From contig NZ_CP107052.1 in NCBI RefSeq assembly GCF_025736875.1, positions 1,104,001-1,168,000 of the forward strand: DNA of 64,000 nt, given 5' to 3'. Below the pieces are notes generated by a model. It ran no database searches, was not told the origin of the DNA, and was given only the letters and a program-made list of their open reading frames with translations. Origin of the DNA: Candidatus Kirkpatrickella diaphorinae. GTDB taxonomy: Bacteria; Pseudomonadota; Alphaproteobacteria; Acetobacterales; Acetobacteraceae. Below are positions 17,570-26,980 of this stretch, one piece after another; the first letter of the stretch is position 1, and every line of letters begins with the position of its first letter. The translations under genes and the position numbers were made by a program.

Positions 17570-17801
17570 GGTCCGGCCGCCTGCCTGAACTGTCTCGTGC
17601 CTCCCCTTTCGGGCTTCTCGACCTGTCTCAAAACGGCGTCGTGGCTCAGGGAAACGTGAAGATTCATCCTCGGCGTAGATATGCGCTGTGCCGACGCTCT
17701 GTGGTAGCCTCCTTGAGGGATGCGTTTCCAACCCGCACGCGCCTTTAAACGATGCGCGCGGTCACTTTCGCCTTTTAAATAGCCTCAAGGGGACCATAAG
17801 A

Positions 17802-18695
17802 ATGATCGTGTGCCCTGAAAGACCTGACGTGGAGGAACCGTCCCATCCAGACGTCCCGACGCTGATCGCCACCTTTATTCAAGGTCGCGTCAAGTCGGAC
17901 CGCCCCGACCTGATCGGCCTTTGCGGCCCACAGGGTGCGGGCAAGTCCACCGCTTGTGACAAGGTACGGCTTCGGCTTGAGAAGTCCGGCCTGACCACGC
18001 TCACCCTCTCTCTCGATGATTTCTATCTCCCGCGCCTGAAGCGGCATGAGCGCGCCGCGGCCACGCATCCACTTTTCAGGACACGCGGCGTGCCCGGAAC
18101 GCATGATATCCCCTTGGCGCGCCGCACGATTGATAGCCTGCTGGACGGCCAGCCAACTCCCATTCCATTGTTTGATAAAAGCCTCGATGACGTGCTGCCA
18201 TCTGGTCATTGGGCCTTATCCCCGGCCCATCCCGACGTGATTTTACTTGAGGGTTGGTGCGTTGGCGCCCGGCCGCAATCTCCGCACGCTTTGCAGAAAG
18301 CCGTAAATGCCCTCGAAGCGCATGAGGACCCACATGGCGTGTGGCGCGCCGCCGTCAATGACGCTTTGATGTCTGACTATCAAAAAGTTTTCTCGCGGCT
18401 CAATGCGCTTTGTTTGATCTCACCACCTGACTTCAGCATCGTCACGCACTGGCGTCAGGAGCAGGAAAGCGCATTACGGCGAAGTTTAGCGCAGCGTGGC
18501 GAAAGCGGGAGACATGTCATGAGCGATTCGGAAGTCACCCGCTTCGTGCAACATTATGAGCGCCTCACACGGCACATCATCGTCGAAATGCCCCAACGTG
18601 CCGATCTTGTCATCCATCTCGACACAATGCGGCGCGTCACATCCATCGTCAGGAGAGAGGGGCACCCGGCAGGCGCGCCTCATTCCTCAAGTTAG
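17802..18695 (+). CDS. P-loop kinase, probable D-glycerate 3-kinase
   Basis: 297 aa. Walker A GPQGAGKST (about residues 44-52) in a uridine kinase-like fold. Further motifs are SLDDFYLPR, TRGVPGTHD, PLFDKSLDD and LEGWCVGAR, the pattern of plant/yeast-type glycerate kinases (GLYK/Tda10 family). It would phosphorylate D-glycerate to 3-phosphoglycerate, feeding glycolysis. ATG at 17802 with AAGGGGA upstream. It ends 2 bases from the convergent prfC. The substrate is inferred from family similarity; another small hydroxyl compound is possible. Confidence 0.78.
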   Translation: MIVCPERPDVEEPSHPDVPTLIATFIQGRVKSDRPDLIGLCGPQGAGKSTACDKVRLRLEKSGLTTLTLSLDDFYLPRLKRHERAAATHPLFRTRGVPGTHDIPLARRTIDSLLDGQPTPIPLFDKSLDDVLPSGHWALSPAHPDVILLEGWCVGARPQSPHALQKAVNALEAHEDPHGVWRAAVNDALMSDYQKVFSRLNALCLISPPDFSIVTHWRQEQESALRRSLAQRGESGRHVMSDSEVTRFVQHYERLTRHIIVEMPQRADLVIHLDTMRRVTSIVRREGHPAGAPHSSS

Positions 18696-18697
18696 AG

Positions 18698-20263
18698 TCA
18701 GATCTTCTGCGTGCCGATCTGCTTGATGTCGTGGAAAGTCAGGTCAGGCGTCATATCGATGGTGCGACGCAGCATAAAGGCTGAGCTTGCCAGAAAGACG
18801 GGATCACCATCAATATCATCCGCCATCGCGCTTCGCTGCGCCAGGCTGAAAGCCTCAATGGCTTTGTCCTGTCCCGTGATCCAGCGCGCCATGGTGAATG
18901 GCGTCGACTCAAACCCGATCGCCACACCATATTCAGCCTTCAGGCGAGATTGCAGCACATCCAACTGCAAAACGCCGACAACGCCCACAATAGGCGCAAG
19001 ACCATCCTGCGGGCGGAAAAGCTGAACAACCCCCTCCTCCGCGAGTTCAACCAGCGCCTGACGCAGTTTCTTCGCCTTCATGGCGTCATCAAGCCGCACG
19101 CGTCTCAGGATTTCAGGGGCGAAATACGGCACGCCGGTAAAGCGCAGATCTTCCCCTTCCGTCAGCGTATCGCCGATGCGCAATGTGCCGTGATTAGGTA
19201 TACCCACAACGTCACCGGCAAAAGCCTCCTCCGCTAATTGACGCTCCCGCGCAAAGAAAAATTGCGGCGTGTGCAACGCGAACTGCTTGCCGGAACGGAC
19301 ATGTTTAAGGCGCATCCCGCGATAAAGCCGCCCTGAACAGACCCGCGCGAAGGCGATGCGGTCTCGATGGTTCGGGTCCATATTTGCCTGAATTTTAAAG
19401 ACGAGCGCTGTCACGCCGGGCTCGTCACCTTTGACTTCCCTTGTTTCGGCCGGTTGGGCACGCGGTGCAGGCCCGTAAGCCACCAGCGCATCCAGCAGGT
19501 CGGTCACCCCGATTTCCTTCATCGCACTGCCGAAAAAAACCGGGGTCAGGTGCCCCTCATTAAAGCCATCATGATCAAAAGGTGAAAGCGCCCCTTCAAC
19601 AAGCTCAAGCTCTTCCGCAAGCTGCACCATTCTCGAATCATCATCCGGCAAAGGCGCCGCGATGAAATGTTTCGCACGCGTGCGCAGGTCGTACGTTCCG
19701 ACAAATTGCGCTGCGCGCCCGATCGGCCAGGTGGCGGGCGCGGTGTCCAAGGCCAGGGAGGCGGAAATCTCATCCAGCAACCCGAAACAATCCTGCGCCT
19801 CACGGTCCATTTTATTGATGAAAGTGACGATGGGAATATCCCGCAGGCGGCAGATTTCGAAAAGCTTGCGCGTCCGCTCCTCAATGCCTTTTGCGGCGTC
19901 GATCACCATCACCGCGCAATCGACGGCGGTCAGGGTGCGGTAAGTATCCTCGGAGAAATCCTCATGGCCCGGCGTGTCGAGGAGATTGAAGATGCACCCG
20001 CCATATTCAAACGTCATCACGGACGTCACGACGGAAATACCGCGATCCCGCTCAATCCCCATCCAGTCCGAGCGGGTGCGGCGCCTCTCACCCTTGGCAC
20101 GGACATTGCCCGCCATCTGGATGGCACCACCCGCCCGCAGGATGCGCTCTGTCAGGGTCGTCTTGCCCGCATCAGGATGGGAGATAATCGCAAAGCTGCG
20201 CCGCTTGGCGATCTCCTGCATCAGGGCCTTGTGAGACGCGGATGTGAGGGGGCTTTCAGACAT
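18698..20263 (-). CDS. prfC: Peptide chain release factor 3
   Basis: Translational GTPase that recycles RF1/RF2 after peptide release. 521 aa, normal length. GTPase motifs: G1 SHPDAGKTT (about residues 27-35), G3 DTPGHEDF, G4 NKMD. The switch region GIERDRGISVVTS is diagnostic of RF3 among EF-G-like factors. The beta-barrel domain II and an RF3-specific C-terminal domain follow. It is separated from rpsD by a terminator hairpin, so it probably has its own promoter. Confidence 0.96.
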   Translation of the reverse strand: MSESPLTSASHKALMQEIAKRRSFAIISHPDAGKTTLTERILRAGGAIQMAGNVRAKGERRRTRSDWMGIERDRGISVVTSVMTFEYGGCIFNLLDTPGHEDFSEDTYRTLTAVDCAVMVIDAAKGIEERTRKLFEICRLRDIPIVTFINKMDREAQDCFGLLDEISASLALDTAPATWPIGRAAQFVGTYDLRTRAKHFIAAPLPDDDSRMVQLAEELELVEGALSPFDHDGFNEGHLTPVFFGSAMKEIGVTDLLDALVAYGPAPRAQPAETREVKGDEPGVTALVFKIQANMDPNHRDRIAFARVCSGRLYRGMRLKHVRSGKQFALHTPQFFFARERQLAEEAFAGDVVGIPNHGTLRIGDTLTEGEDLRFTGVPYFAPEILRRVRLDDAMKAKKLRQALVELAEEGVVQLFRPQDGLAPIVGVVGVLQLDVLQSRLKAEYGVAIGFESTPFTMARWITGQDKAIEAFSLAQRSAMADDIDGDPVFLASSAFMLRRTIDMTPDLTFHDIKQIGTQKI

Positions 20264-20283
20264 GGGAATGTTCCAACAACACG

Positions 20284-20323
20284 CGAAACAAAGACGCCGG
20301 ACCAGGCTGCCCCGATCCGGCGT
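20284..20323 (-). terminator. Intrinsic terminator of rpsD
   Basis: ACGCCGGA (20294-20301) pairs with TCCGGCGT (20316-20323), 8 pairs with a 14-base loop. On the minus strand it is followed by CTTTGTTT. It sits between rpsD and prfC. Confidence 0.65.
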
Positions 20324-20352
20324 TGTCGCAACTCTTCAGCCAAAGCTGAAAA

Positions 20353-20970
20353 TTAGCGAGAATAGAACTCGACGACGAGGTTCGGTTCCATCTGCACCGG
20401 ATATGGCACATCTGTCAGACGTGGGGTGCGGAGGAACTTGCCTTTCATCTGGCGATGATCAGCCTCGATATATTCAGGCACGTCACGCTCACCGCTTTGC
20501 GCGGCGTCAAGGACGATGGCCAGCTGCTTGCTTTTCTCACGCACTTCGATGACATCGCCATCACGCACGAGGAAAGAAGGAATATTCACTTTGCGCCCAT
20601 TGACCGTGATATGGCCATGGCTGACAAACTGACGCGCCGCGAAAGGCGTGATCGCAAATTTGAGGCGGTAAATCACCGCATCGAGGCGACGCTCAAGCAG
20701 GTCAATCAGGTTTTCCGAGGTGTCACCCTTGCGGCGCACAGCCTCATCATAATAGCGGCGGAACTGCTTCTCGCTGATATTGCCGTAATAGCCCTTCAGC
20801 TTCTGCTTCGCCATCAGCTGCACAGAGTAATCTGACGGCTTCTGCTTGCGGCGCTGTCCGTGCTGGCCCGGGCCATATTCACGCTTATTGACCGGCGATT
20901 TGGCACGTCCCCAAAGGTTGACCCCGAGGCGACGGTTAATCTTATATTTGCTTTCCTGGCGCTTGCTCAT
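20353..20970 (-). CDS. rpsD: 30S ribosomal protein S4 (uS4)
   Basis: Primary 16S rRNA-binding protein and assembly initiator. 205 aa, full length. Conserved stretches include [30 protein letters not shown] and the S4 RNA-binding domain with [12 protein letters not shown] and [18 protein letters not shown]. It is a stand-alone gene rather than part of the alpha operon, as usual in alphaproteobacteria, with a terminator after it. The 240 bases upstream (20971-21211) contain no gene. Confidence 0.97.
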   Translation of the reverse strand: MSKRQESKYKINRRLGVNLWGRAKSPVNKREYGPGQHGQRRKQKPSDYSVQLMAKQKLKGYYGNISEKQFRRYYDEAVRRKGDTSENLIDLLERRLDAVIYRLKFAITPFAARQFVSHGHITVNGRKVNIPSFLVRDGDVIEVREKSKQLAIVLDAAQSGERDVPEYIEADHRQMKGKFLRTPRLTDVPYPVQMEPNLVVEFYSR

Positions 20971-21211
20971 TTTTGCAAGAACTCATTTCACAATATGGGC
21001 GACCTCTGCGCTGCAAGATCACCACCTGTTGCGCCGGTAGGCTTCCTCTCGAATTAGAAGAAGCGGGCGCATATCCAATACCTTAACCGATGGGGCAGCA
21101 CCCAGAGCGGTCCGGTCCGATATGTCCACGTTCCCGGCAATGAAGGGGCAAGTAGCGATTTTATCGCGATAAATCAACCTAAATCTGCGAACTGGCCGTT
21201 CAGGCCATCCA

Positions 21212-22609
21212 TCAGGCCGCCCCCAACGCCGCGCGCCGCGCCCGCAGGACATAACCCATTCGGATGAGAAGCAGAAGCGACAGCACGGCCAGCCCCGCCG
21301 CCAGCCCCCACCAAAGCCCCTCAACACCGTAATGCCCCTGAAACGCCACCCAGCGACCACCAAAAACCGAAATCGGGATATAAGTGACGAACATGAAGAT
21401 CATCGGCAGAAGCGTATCCTGACATCCCCGCAAAATCCCGTTACAGGCGGCCTGTAAACCATCGACGATCTGAAACAACCCGCTGATCTTCAGCAGGCTC
21501 GATGCCATCGCGATGACATGCGGGGCATTATCCGTTTTCGGGTCAATGATGAACCGGGCGATATCATCGGAGAAGACAAAGATAATGGTCGCGGCCAGCA
21601 GGCTCCAGAGCATGGAAAGCCCGATGCACGCCATGGCGGAGCGCCCCGCTGCGACGACATCCCGCGCGCCCAGCCAGAATGAAACGCGGATATTGACGGC
21701 CTGCGACAAGGCCAGATTCACCATAAAGCTCAGCGTTGCGATATTGAGGGCCACCTGATGCGCCGCAGCGGATTCCGTGCCGAGGACACCCGCATTGAGG
21801 CCGGAAATCTCAAAGGCCATCAATTCCGCACCGCTCGCCCCGACCATGGGGAGGCCGAGTTTAAGCATCTTCCAGAGTTGCGGCCAGTCGATGCGGGTCA
21901 GGCGCAGATGGTCCTTGAGATGATGACGCGACAGGGAGACAACCACCAAGGCGACTGCCGTGCCCCAACCCGTCACAGTCGTCGCGATTGCCGAACCCCA
22001 CATGCCCAGCGCCGGCAGGCCGAACCAGCCATAGATCAGCGTCGCATTGAGGAAGCCATTGGCCAGCGCCATCAATGGCATGGTCCAGAGGAGGAGGAAT
22101 TCACTTCCCAATGCCGGCAGAATGACGCGCAGCAGCCCGATCACGACCAATACCGGTGGCAATCCCCAGAGGAGGATATGCATGAAAACCCGGCCCTGCG
22201 TGACGATAATTTCCGGCTCACCCAACCAGGCGAAAATTTTGCCGATCGGGAACAGGATCAGAAATACCGGCACACAGAGAAACGCGCCCAATGCGATGCC
22301 CGTTGTCACCAGGTCAGCGAGGGAGGTCAGATGTTTCCGGCGCGCATGGGCTTCACCACGTCGCGTGGCGATCAGGATGCTGGCAGCGCCCAGGGCGGAT
22401 TGAAAAGTGATCAGCGTGCAGAAAAACAATGTCGATGTCAGGCCGCCCACCGCGAGCGCCGTTGCCCCCAATCCGCCAAGAAGGATCGAGTCGGTGACGC
22501 CCATGGCGATTTCGCTGAGTTGCGAAAAGCTGAGTGGCAGGGCCAGAAGGATGAGCCGGTGCAATTGTGCCCGCCAGAGCCGCGCCTGCTGGCTGGTATC
22601 TTCAGTCAC
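21212..22609 (-). CDS. MATE-family efflux transporter (NorM-like)
   Basis: About 465 aa with twelve predicted membrane segments in two six-helix halves, as in MATE cation/drug antiporters. Family features: LPLSFSQLSEIAMGVTDSI in helix 1 and the equivalent LPMVGASGAELMAFEISG in helix 7, plus GCQDTLLPM late in the protein. It would export toxic compounds using a Na+ or H+ gradient; substrates are unknown. No ATG fits. GTG at 22609 and TTG at 22627 are the candidates and neither has a clear ribosome binding site. It is divergent from cysS. Confidence 0.88.
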   Translation of the reverse strand: MTEDTSQQARLWRAQLHRLILLALPLSFSQLSEIAMGVTDSILLGGLGATALAVGGLTSTLFFCTLITFQSALGAASILIATRRGEAHARRKHLTSLADLVTTGIALGAFLCVPVFLILFPIGKIFAWLGEPEIIVTQGRVFMHILLWGLPPVLVVIGLLRVILPALGSEFLLLWTMPLMALANGFLNATLIYGWFGLPALGMWGSAIATTVTGWGTAVALVVVSLSRHHLKDHLRLTRIDWPQLWKMLKLGLPMVGASGAELMAFEISGLNAGVLGTESAAAHQVALNIATLSFMVNLALSQAVNIRVSFWLGARDVVAAGRSAMACIGLSMLWSLLAATIIFVFSDDIARFIIDPKTDNAPHVIAMASSLLKISGLFQIVDGLQAACNGILRGCQDTLLPMIFMFVTYIPISVFGGRWVAFQGHYGVEGLWWGLAAGLAVLSLLLLIRMGYVLRARRAALGAA

Positions 22610-22706
22610 GTTGAGACGCCAAAACAATTAAATCGCCAAGATATTTCGGCAATTTGTGAGAATGAGAGTTGCGTTGCCCGACAGACTCAAGCAATGAAAG
22701 CCCATT

Positions 22707-24068
22707 ATGACGCCGTCTTATCACAAGCTCACGCTGCACAATAGCTTTACCCGCAAGAAAGAGCGCTTCAAGCCCATCGAAGCTGCGCATGTGCGCGTCT
22801 ATTATTGCGGCCCGACCGTTTATGATGCGGTGCATATCGGCAATTTACGCGCCATGCTCAGCGCTGATATCTTGGTGCGTCTATTGCGACGCCTTTATCC
22901 GCGCGTCACCTATGTGCGCAATATCACCGATGTGGATGATAAAATCACCGCCCGCGCGGCTGAAAATGGTGAGAGCATCGCAGAACTGACGGCGCGGACG
23001 GCCGCGATGTTTCACGCCGACGTGGCGGAACTGGAAATTGCCCCCCCCGATATCGAGCCGCGCGCGACGCATCATATCGGCGAAATGCTGGAGATGATCG
23101 CGTCCCTCATCGCCTCAAACCACGCTTATATTGCGGAAGGCCATGTGCTGTTTTCTGTCGCGGATTTTCCTTCCTACGGCGCGCTTTCAGGGCGTTCGCC
23201 GGAGGATTTGCTCGCCGGGGCGCGGGTTGAGGTCGCGCCTTATAAACGCCACCCCGGGGATTTTGTGCTTTGGAAACCCTCTGCGGCTGATCAGCCCGGT
23301 TGGGACAGCCCTTACGGGTTCGGGCGCCCCGGCTGGCACATTGAGTGCTCAGCCATGTCGCGGCGATATCTCGGCGAATCCTTCGATATTCACGGCGGCG
23401 GGGATGACCTGCTTTTTCCCCATCATGAGAATGAGCGCGCGCAGTCACTTTGCTGCGCCCCGTCGAGCCGCTTCGCCAATTATTGGCTACACAACGCCAT
23501 GCTGCTCTCCAATGGTGAGAAAATGTCCAAATCACTGGGCAATTTCTACGCAGTGCGCGATGTACTCGCCAAAGCGCCTGCTGAAGCCCTGCGCCTTTTG
23601 ATGCTGGGCACCCATTATCGCGCTGTGCTTGATTTTTCATGGGAAAGGCTGGCAGAGGCGAAAAACACGTTGGATCGCTTTTATCGTGCTCTGGAGGCGT
23701 ACCAGGGCATTGATCTTCCCGAAGCGCCCGTTGCGCCAGCCGTGATGGAGGCACTTTGCGACGATCTCAACACCGCGCAGGCGCTTGCGCACATGCATCA
23801 CGACGCGACCCGCGCATTGGGGGGAGACCGTCAGGCCGCCGCATCCTTGAAGGCTTCCGGCAGCCTGTTGGGCCTGCTGAAATCCGACCCGGATCAATGG
23901 TTCGGTCGGCAGGATGCGGACCCGGACGTGACCCGTCTCGTCGCTGAACGTTCCGCCGCGAAAGCCGCACGCGATTTTGCCCGCGCCGATGCGATCCGGG
24001 ACCAGCTCCATGAGATGGGCATCATATTGGAAGATTCGGCGCAAGGCACGGTCTGGAGGCGCGCATGA
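22707..24068 (+). CDS. cysS: Cysteinyl-tRNA synthetase
   Basis: Class I aminoacyl-tRNA synthetase that charges tRNA-Cys. 453 aa, normal length. Zinc-site Cys in YYCGPTVYD, HIGH-type motif VHIGNLR (about residues 38-44), further zinc ligands in WHIECSAM and HHENERAQS, and KMSKS motif in GEKMSKSLGN (about 270). The C-terminal domain is typical of CysRS. Its stop overlaps the start of trmJ (ATGA), so the two are coupled. Confidence 0.97.
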   Translation: MTPSYHKLTLHNSFTRKKERFKPIEAAHVRVYYCGPTVYDAVHIGNLRAMLSADILVRLLRRLYPRVTYVRNITDVDDKITARAAENGESIAELTARTAAMFHADVAELEIAPPDIEPRATHHIGEMLEMIASLIASNHAYIAEGHVLFSVADFPSYGALSGRSPEDLLAGARVEVAPYKRHPGDFVLWKPSAADQPGWDSPYGFGRPGWHIECSAMSRRYLGESFDIHGGGDDLLFPHHENERAQSLCCAPSSRFANYWLHNAMLLSNGEKMSKSLGNFYAVRDVLAKAPAEALRLLMLGTHYRAVLDFSWERLAEAKNTLDRFYRALEAYQGIDLPEAPVAPAVMEALCDDLNTAQALAHMHHDATRALGGDRQAAASLKASGSLLGLLKSDPDQWFGRQDADPDVTRLVAERSAAKAARDFARADAIRDQLHEMGIILEDSAQGTVWRRA

Positions 24069-24889
24069 CAGGGCGTGACGGCGGCGCCGCCATCGGCCCG
24101 ACGACGGAGAGCAGCCCGGTCATCATCCTCGTCCGTCCCCAACTCGCAGAAAATATCGGCACCACCGCGCGCGCCATGGCGAATGGCGGGCTTTTCCACC
24201 TGCGCCTCGTTGCGCCGCGCGATGGGTGGCCGCAGGAGCGCGCCTGGTATGCATCTTCCGGGGCGCACCGAATCCTTGAAGCGGCGACGGTTTATGAGAC
24301 GGTCGATGAGGCGGTTGCGGACCTGCATCGCGTATTTGCCACCTGCCCGCGCCCGCGTCATATCATCAAGACGGTGATGACGCCCCGCAATGCCGCCGCT
24401 GACATGCGCCTCACAGAGGCGCGCCACCTCCGCACGGGCATTCTCTTCGGGCCGGAACGCGCCGGGCTCGATAATGAGGATATGGCCCGCGCTGACACGT
24501 TGATCCGCTATCCCCTCAATCCGGACTTCATGTCTCTCAACCTCGCACAGGCCGTGCTGATCATGGCTTATGAATGGTGGATGGCGGCTGATAACACCGC
24601 GCCGCACGTCCTCATGACGAATGAGACACAAGTGGCCAGTAAAGGCGCGATCGAGAATTTTTTCAGTAATCTCACGCGACGTCTGGATGAAACCGGCTTC
24701 TGGCGCAATGAGCAGAAACGCCCCGGGATGATTCGCAATCTGCGACATTATTTTCAGCGGGGTGAGATTACAGAGCAGGAACTCCGCACCCTGCATGGTG
24801 TGGTGACGGAGCTTTCCCGCACGGCGGAATTATCCGCTTCAAAGAAGGCGGCAAAAGGCAGCGCCCAAGAGGGCCAGCCTGACGGTTGA
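24065..24889 (+). CDS. trmJ: TrmJ-family tRNA 2'-O-methyltransferase
   Basis: SPOUT methyltransferase; TrmJ methylates the ribose at position 32 of tRNAs. 274 aa. The N-terminal motif IILVRPQLAENIGTTARAM is the SpoU signature, and the S-adenosylmethionine-binding knot shows LFGPERAGLDNED and NPDFMSLNLAQAV. A helical C-terminal extension follows. Overlap by 4 bases with cysS pairs tRNA charging with tRNA modification in one transcript. A general RNA-methyltransferase role is sure; position 32 is inferred from family likeness. Confidence 0.9.
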   Translation: MTGRDGGAAIGPTTESSPVIILVRPQLAENIGTTARAMANGGLFHLRLVAPRDGWPQERAWYASSGAHRILEAATVYETVDEAVADLHRVFATCPRPRHIIKTVMTPRNAAADMRLTEARHLRTGILFGPERAGLDNEDMARADTLIRYPLNPDFMSLNLAQAVLIMAYEWWMAADNTAPHVLMTNETQVASKGAIENFFSNLTRRLDETGFWRNEQKRPGMIRNLRHYFQRGEITEQELRTLHGVVTELSRTAELSASKKAAKGSAQEGQPDG

Positions 24890-24957
24890 CGTAGTTTCGA
24901 GCGTCAGACGCTCTCAGGCCGCAATCGCCGGCAAATGCGCGCCACGCCCCCTCCGGA

Positions 24958-25497
24958 TCACAAGCCGAGAACGGGCCGCGCCTCACCGATCAACTGCGTG
25001 CGGACGGCGTCAATCGCGTCGCGACACACCACATCTTTCGGCGGTGAGGCGTCGACGGGAATCACCGGCTCATCCTCTGAAGGCGGCTCCAACGTCCGCA
25101 ACTGGCTTGGCACAAGCGATGCGGGCATGAAGTGATGCTGCCGATGCTTGAGTCGATCTTCTAACGCCGCCTGTGGTGCCCATAAGTAGAGGAAGGTGAG
25201 ATCAAGATCCTGTCGCAATGCATCACGGTAGGCGCGCTTCAGGGCGGAACATGTCAGAACACCACCCGTCTCGCGATGCTGACGAAGCCATTGATGGCAG
25301 CGTTCCAGCCAGGGCCACCGATCCTCATCCGTCAGGGGGATGCCGTGACTCATTTTTTCGATATTGGCAGGGCCATGAAGGTCGTCCCCCTCCTGAAACG
25401 GCCAGTCAAACGCCGTGCTCAATGCCTTGGCGATCGCCGATTTGCCCGTGCCGGTCACACCCATCACAACGACCAGTTTTGACGCATAACGTTCCAT
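24958..25497 (-). CDS. gntK: Gluconokinase
   Basis: Phosphorylates gluconate to 6-phosphogluconate, feeding the pentose phosphate pathway. 179 aa, normal. P-loop GVTGTGKSA (about residues 13-21), then EGDDLHGPANIEKMSHGIPLTD and CSALKRAYRD, all family hallmarks. GGAGG lies 5 bases before the ATG, a very strong site. It is the last gene of the pentose phosphate block, 11 bases after rpiA. Gluconate made by periplasmic oxidation is a natural substrate in acetic acid bacteria. Confidence 0.95.
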   Translation of the reverse strand: MERYASKLVVVMGVTGTGKSAIAKALSTAFDWPFQEGDDLHGPANIEKMSHGIPLTDEDRWPWLERCHQWLRQHRETGGVLTCSALKRAYRDALRQDLDLTFLYLWAPQAALEDRLKHRQHHFMPASLVPSQLRTLEPPSEDEPVIPVDASPPKDVVCRDAIDAVRTQLIGEARPVLGL

Positions 25498-25508
25498 GAA
25501 TTCCTCCG

Positions 25509-26240
25509 TTATCGTCTTAAACTTGCCACGCCATTCTGACCTGCAACAAGCACTTCCGAGGTCATGTCGATAAAAAGTCCGTGGTCAACAACACCGGTGA
25601 TCGCCGCAATGTCACGCGCGAGGGAGGTCGCATCGGTAATCGGGTCAAACACGCAATCAAGGATGAAATTATGGTTGTCCGTCTGATAAATCCTGCCGTC
25701 TTTCTCCGTGCGCGGATGCGCCGTGCGCGCCCCGATTTTTGAAATCAGCAGGGTCTGGATACGCTCCCACCCCCAGGGGATGACTTCAATCGGCAAAGGC
25801 ATACGGGAGCCGAGAGAATCGACGATCTTCCTGTCATCGACAATCACAATGAATTTTCGTGCCGCCGAGGCGACGATTTTTTCCCGCAAAAGCGCGCCGC
25901 CGCGCCCTTTGATCAATGTCAGGCTCTTTCGATCGACCTCATCCGCACCATCAATGGCGATGTCGAGGATGGGATCCTGGACAAAATCCGATAATGTGAT
26001 GCCCAGACGCCGCGCTTGTTCTCCGCTTGCTTCCGATGTCGGGATCGCCCGGATGCGGAGATTTTCATTTTTGACGCGCGCGGCAAGCGCATCAATCATG
26101 ACGCTTGCCGTCGTGCCGCTTCCCAGCCCGACCGCCATGCCGTCTTCAATATATTTTACGGCAGCCTGCGCCGCTTCCCGCTTGAACTGAAGCTGCGCGT
26201 CACGCTGGGGCGAGATGTCTTCCGAAGATGTCCCGGTCAT
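25509..26240 (-). CDS. rpiA: Ribose-5-phosphate isomerase A
   Basis: Interconverts ribose 5-phosphate and ribulose 5-phosphate. 243 aa, a little longer than average because of an N-terminal extension. Motifs: VGLGSGTTASVMIDALA (phosphate-binding), IAIDGADEVD with catalytic acid residues, and KGRGGALLREKIVA with the conserved Lys. The ATG overlaps the pgl stop by 4 bases, coupling it with the preceding oxidative-branch gene. Confidence 0.96.
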   Translation of the reverse strand: MTGTSSEDISPQRDAQLQFKREAAQAAVKYIEDGMAVGLGSGTTASVMIDALAARVKNENLRIRAIPTSEASGEQARRLGITLSDFVQDPILDIAIDGADEVDRKSLTLIKGRGGALLREKIVASAARKFIVIVDDRKIVDSLGSRMPLPIEVIPWGWERIQTLLISKIGARTAHPRTEKDGRIYQTDNHNFILDCVFDPITDATSLARDIAAITGVVDHGLFIDMTSEVLVAGQNGVASLRR

Positions 26241-26980
26241 GAGACGCCCTCAGTAACGGCTTTGTCGCAAAGAAATGTCATCTCACCCTGCGTGGTGACA
26301 TGGCTGGATGGCAGCGCATCGTCGCCCGACCGGACACGGCGGAACATCTCTGCCTTCCCCTTGCCCTCAAGCAGGAAAACCACGTGTCGGCTGGAGGCAA
26401 TGGCGGGGTAGGTCAAGGTGATGCGCGTATGGGGCGCGTCATCCGGCACGCAGGTCGCGACCCACTTCTCCCGCTCCTGCAGGACCGGTTGCCGGGGGAA
26501 TAGTGACGCTGTATGCCCGTCCTGCCCCATCCCCAGCATGACGACATCAAAAAATGGCCGCGCCGGGTCGAGATCCTGCGCGCCATAATGCGCCTGCAAC
26601 AGACGCTGATAAGATGCCGCATCCTCTTCCGCCGTGCCATTTGTCGGGATCGGGTAGACGTGACCCTCCGTGGCCGCAACGTGGTTGAACAACGTCTCAC
26701 AACTCATGCGGTAATTACTGGCGGCGTCATCGTGGGGCACGTGGCGCTCATCACCATAGTAAAATGCAACGCGCTCCCACGGCATACGCGCGACAAAGGC
26801 AGGCGATGCGAGAAGCTCGAAAAGCTTCTTCGGCGTGCTGCCGCCGGATAAGGCGATGCGAAAGATGCCTTCTTTTTTGGCCTGTGCCAGCGCGACGAGG
26901 CGTTGCGCCATATCGAGAGCGACCTCCGCGCCATCAGCGCGGACGATGATTTTCGCTGTTTTGACGGTATCGCCGCTCAT
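26237..26980 (-). CDS. pgl: 6-phosphogluconolactonase
   Basis: Hydrolyses 6-phosphogluconolactone, the product of glucose-6-phosphate dehydrogenase. 247 aa, DevB type. Motifs: IALSGGSTPKKLF near residue 42, YYGDERHVPHDDAASNY and MLGMGQDGHTASLFP. It is sandwiched with 4-base overlaps between the HAD gene upstream and rpiA downstream, so the three are one tightly coupled unit. Confidence 0.96.
   Translation of the reverse strand: MSGDTVKTAKIIVRADGAEVALDMAQRLVALAQAKKEGIFRIALSGGSTPKKLFELLASPAFVARMPWERVAFYYGDERHVPHDDAASNYRMSCETLFNHVAATEGHVYPIPTNGTAEEDAASYQRLLQAHYGAQDLDPARPFFDVVMLGMGQDGHTASLFPRQPVLQEREKWVATCVPDDAPHTRITLTYPAIASSRHVVFLLEGKGKAEMFRRVRSGDDALPSSHVTTQGEMTFLCDKAVTEGVS

Noticed and set aside
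24899-24913. GAGCG/CGCTC palindrome between trmJ and gntK as a terminator
   Set aside because: The stem is only 5 pairs and no T tract follows on either strand.
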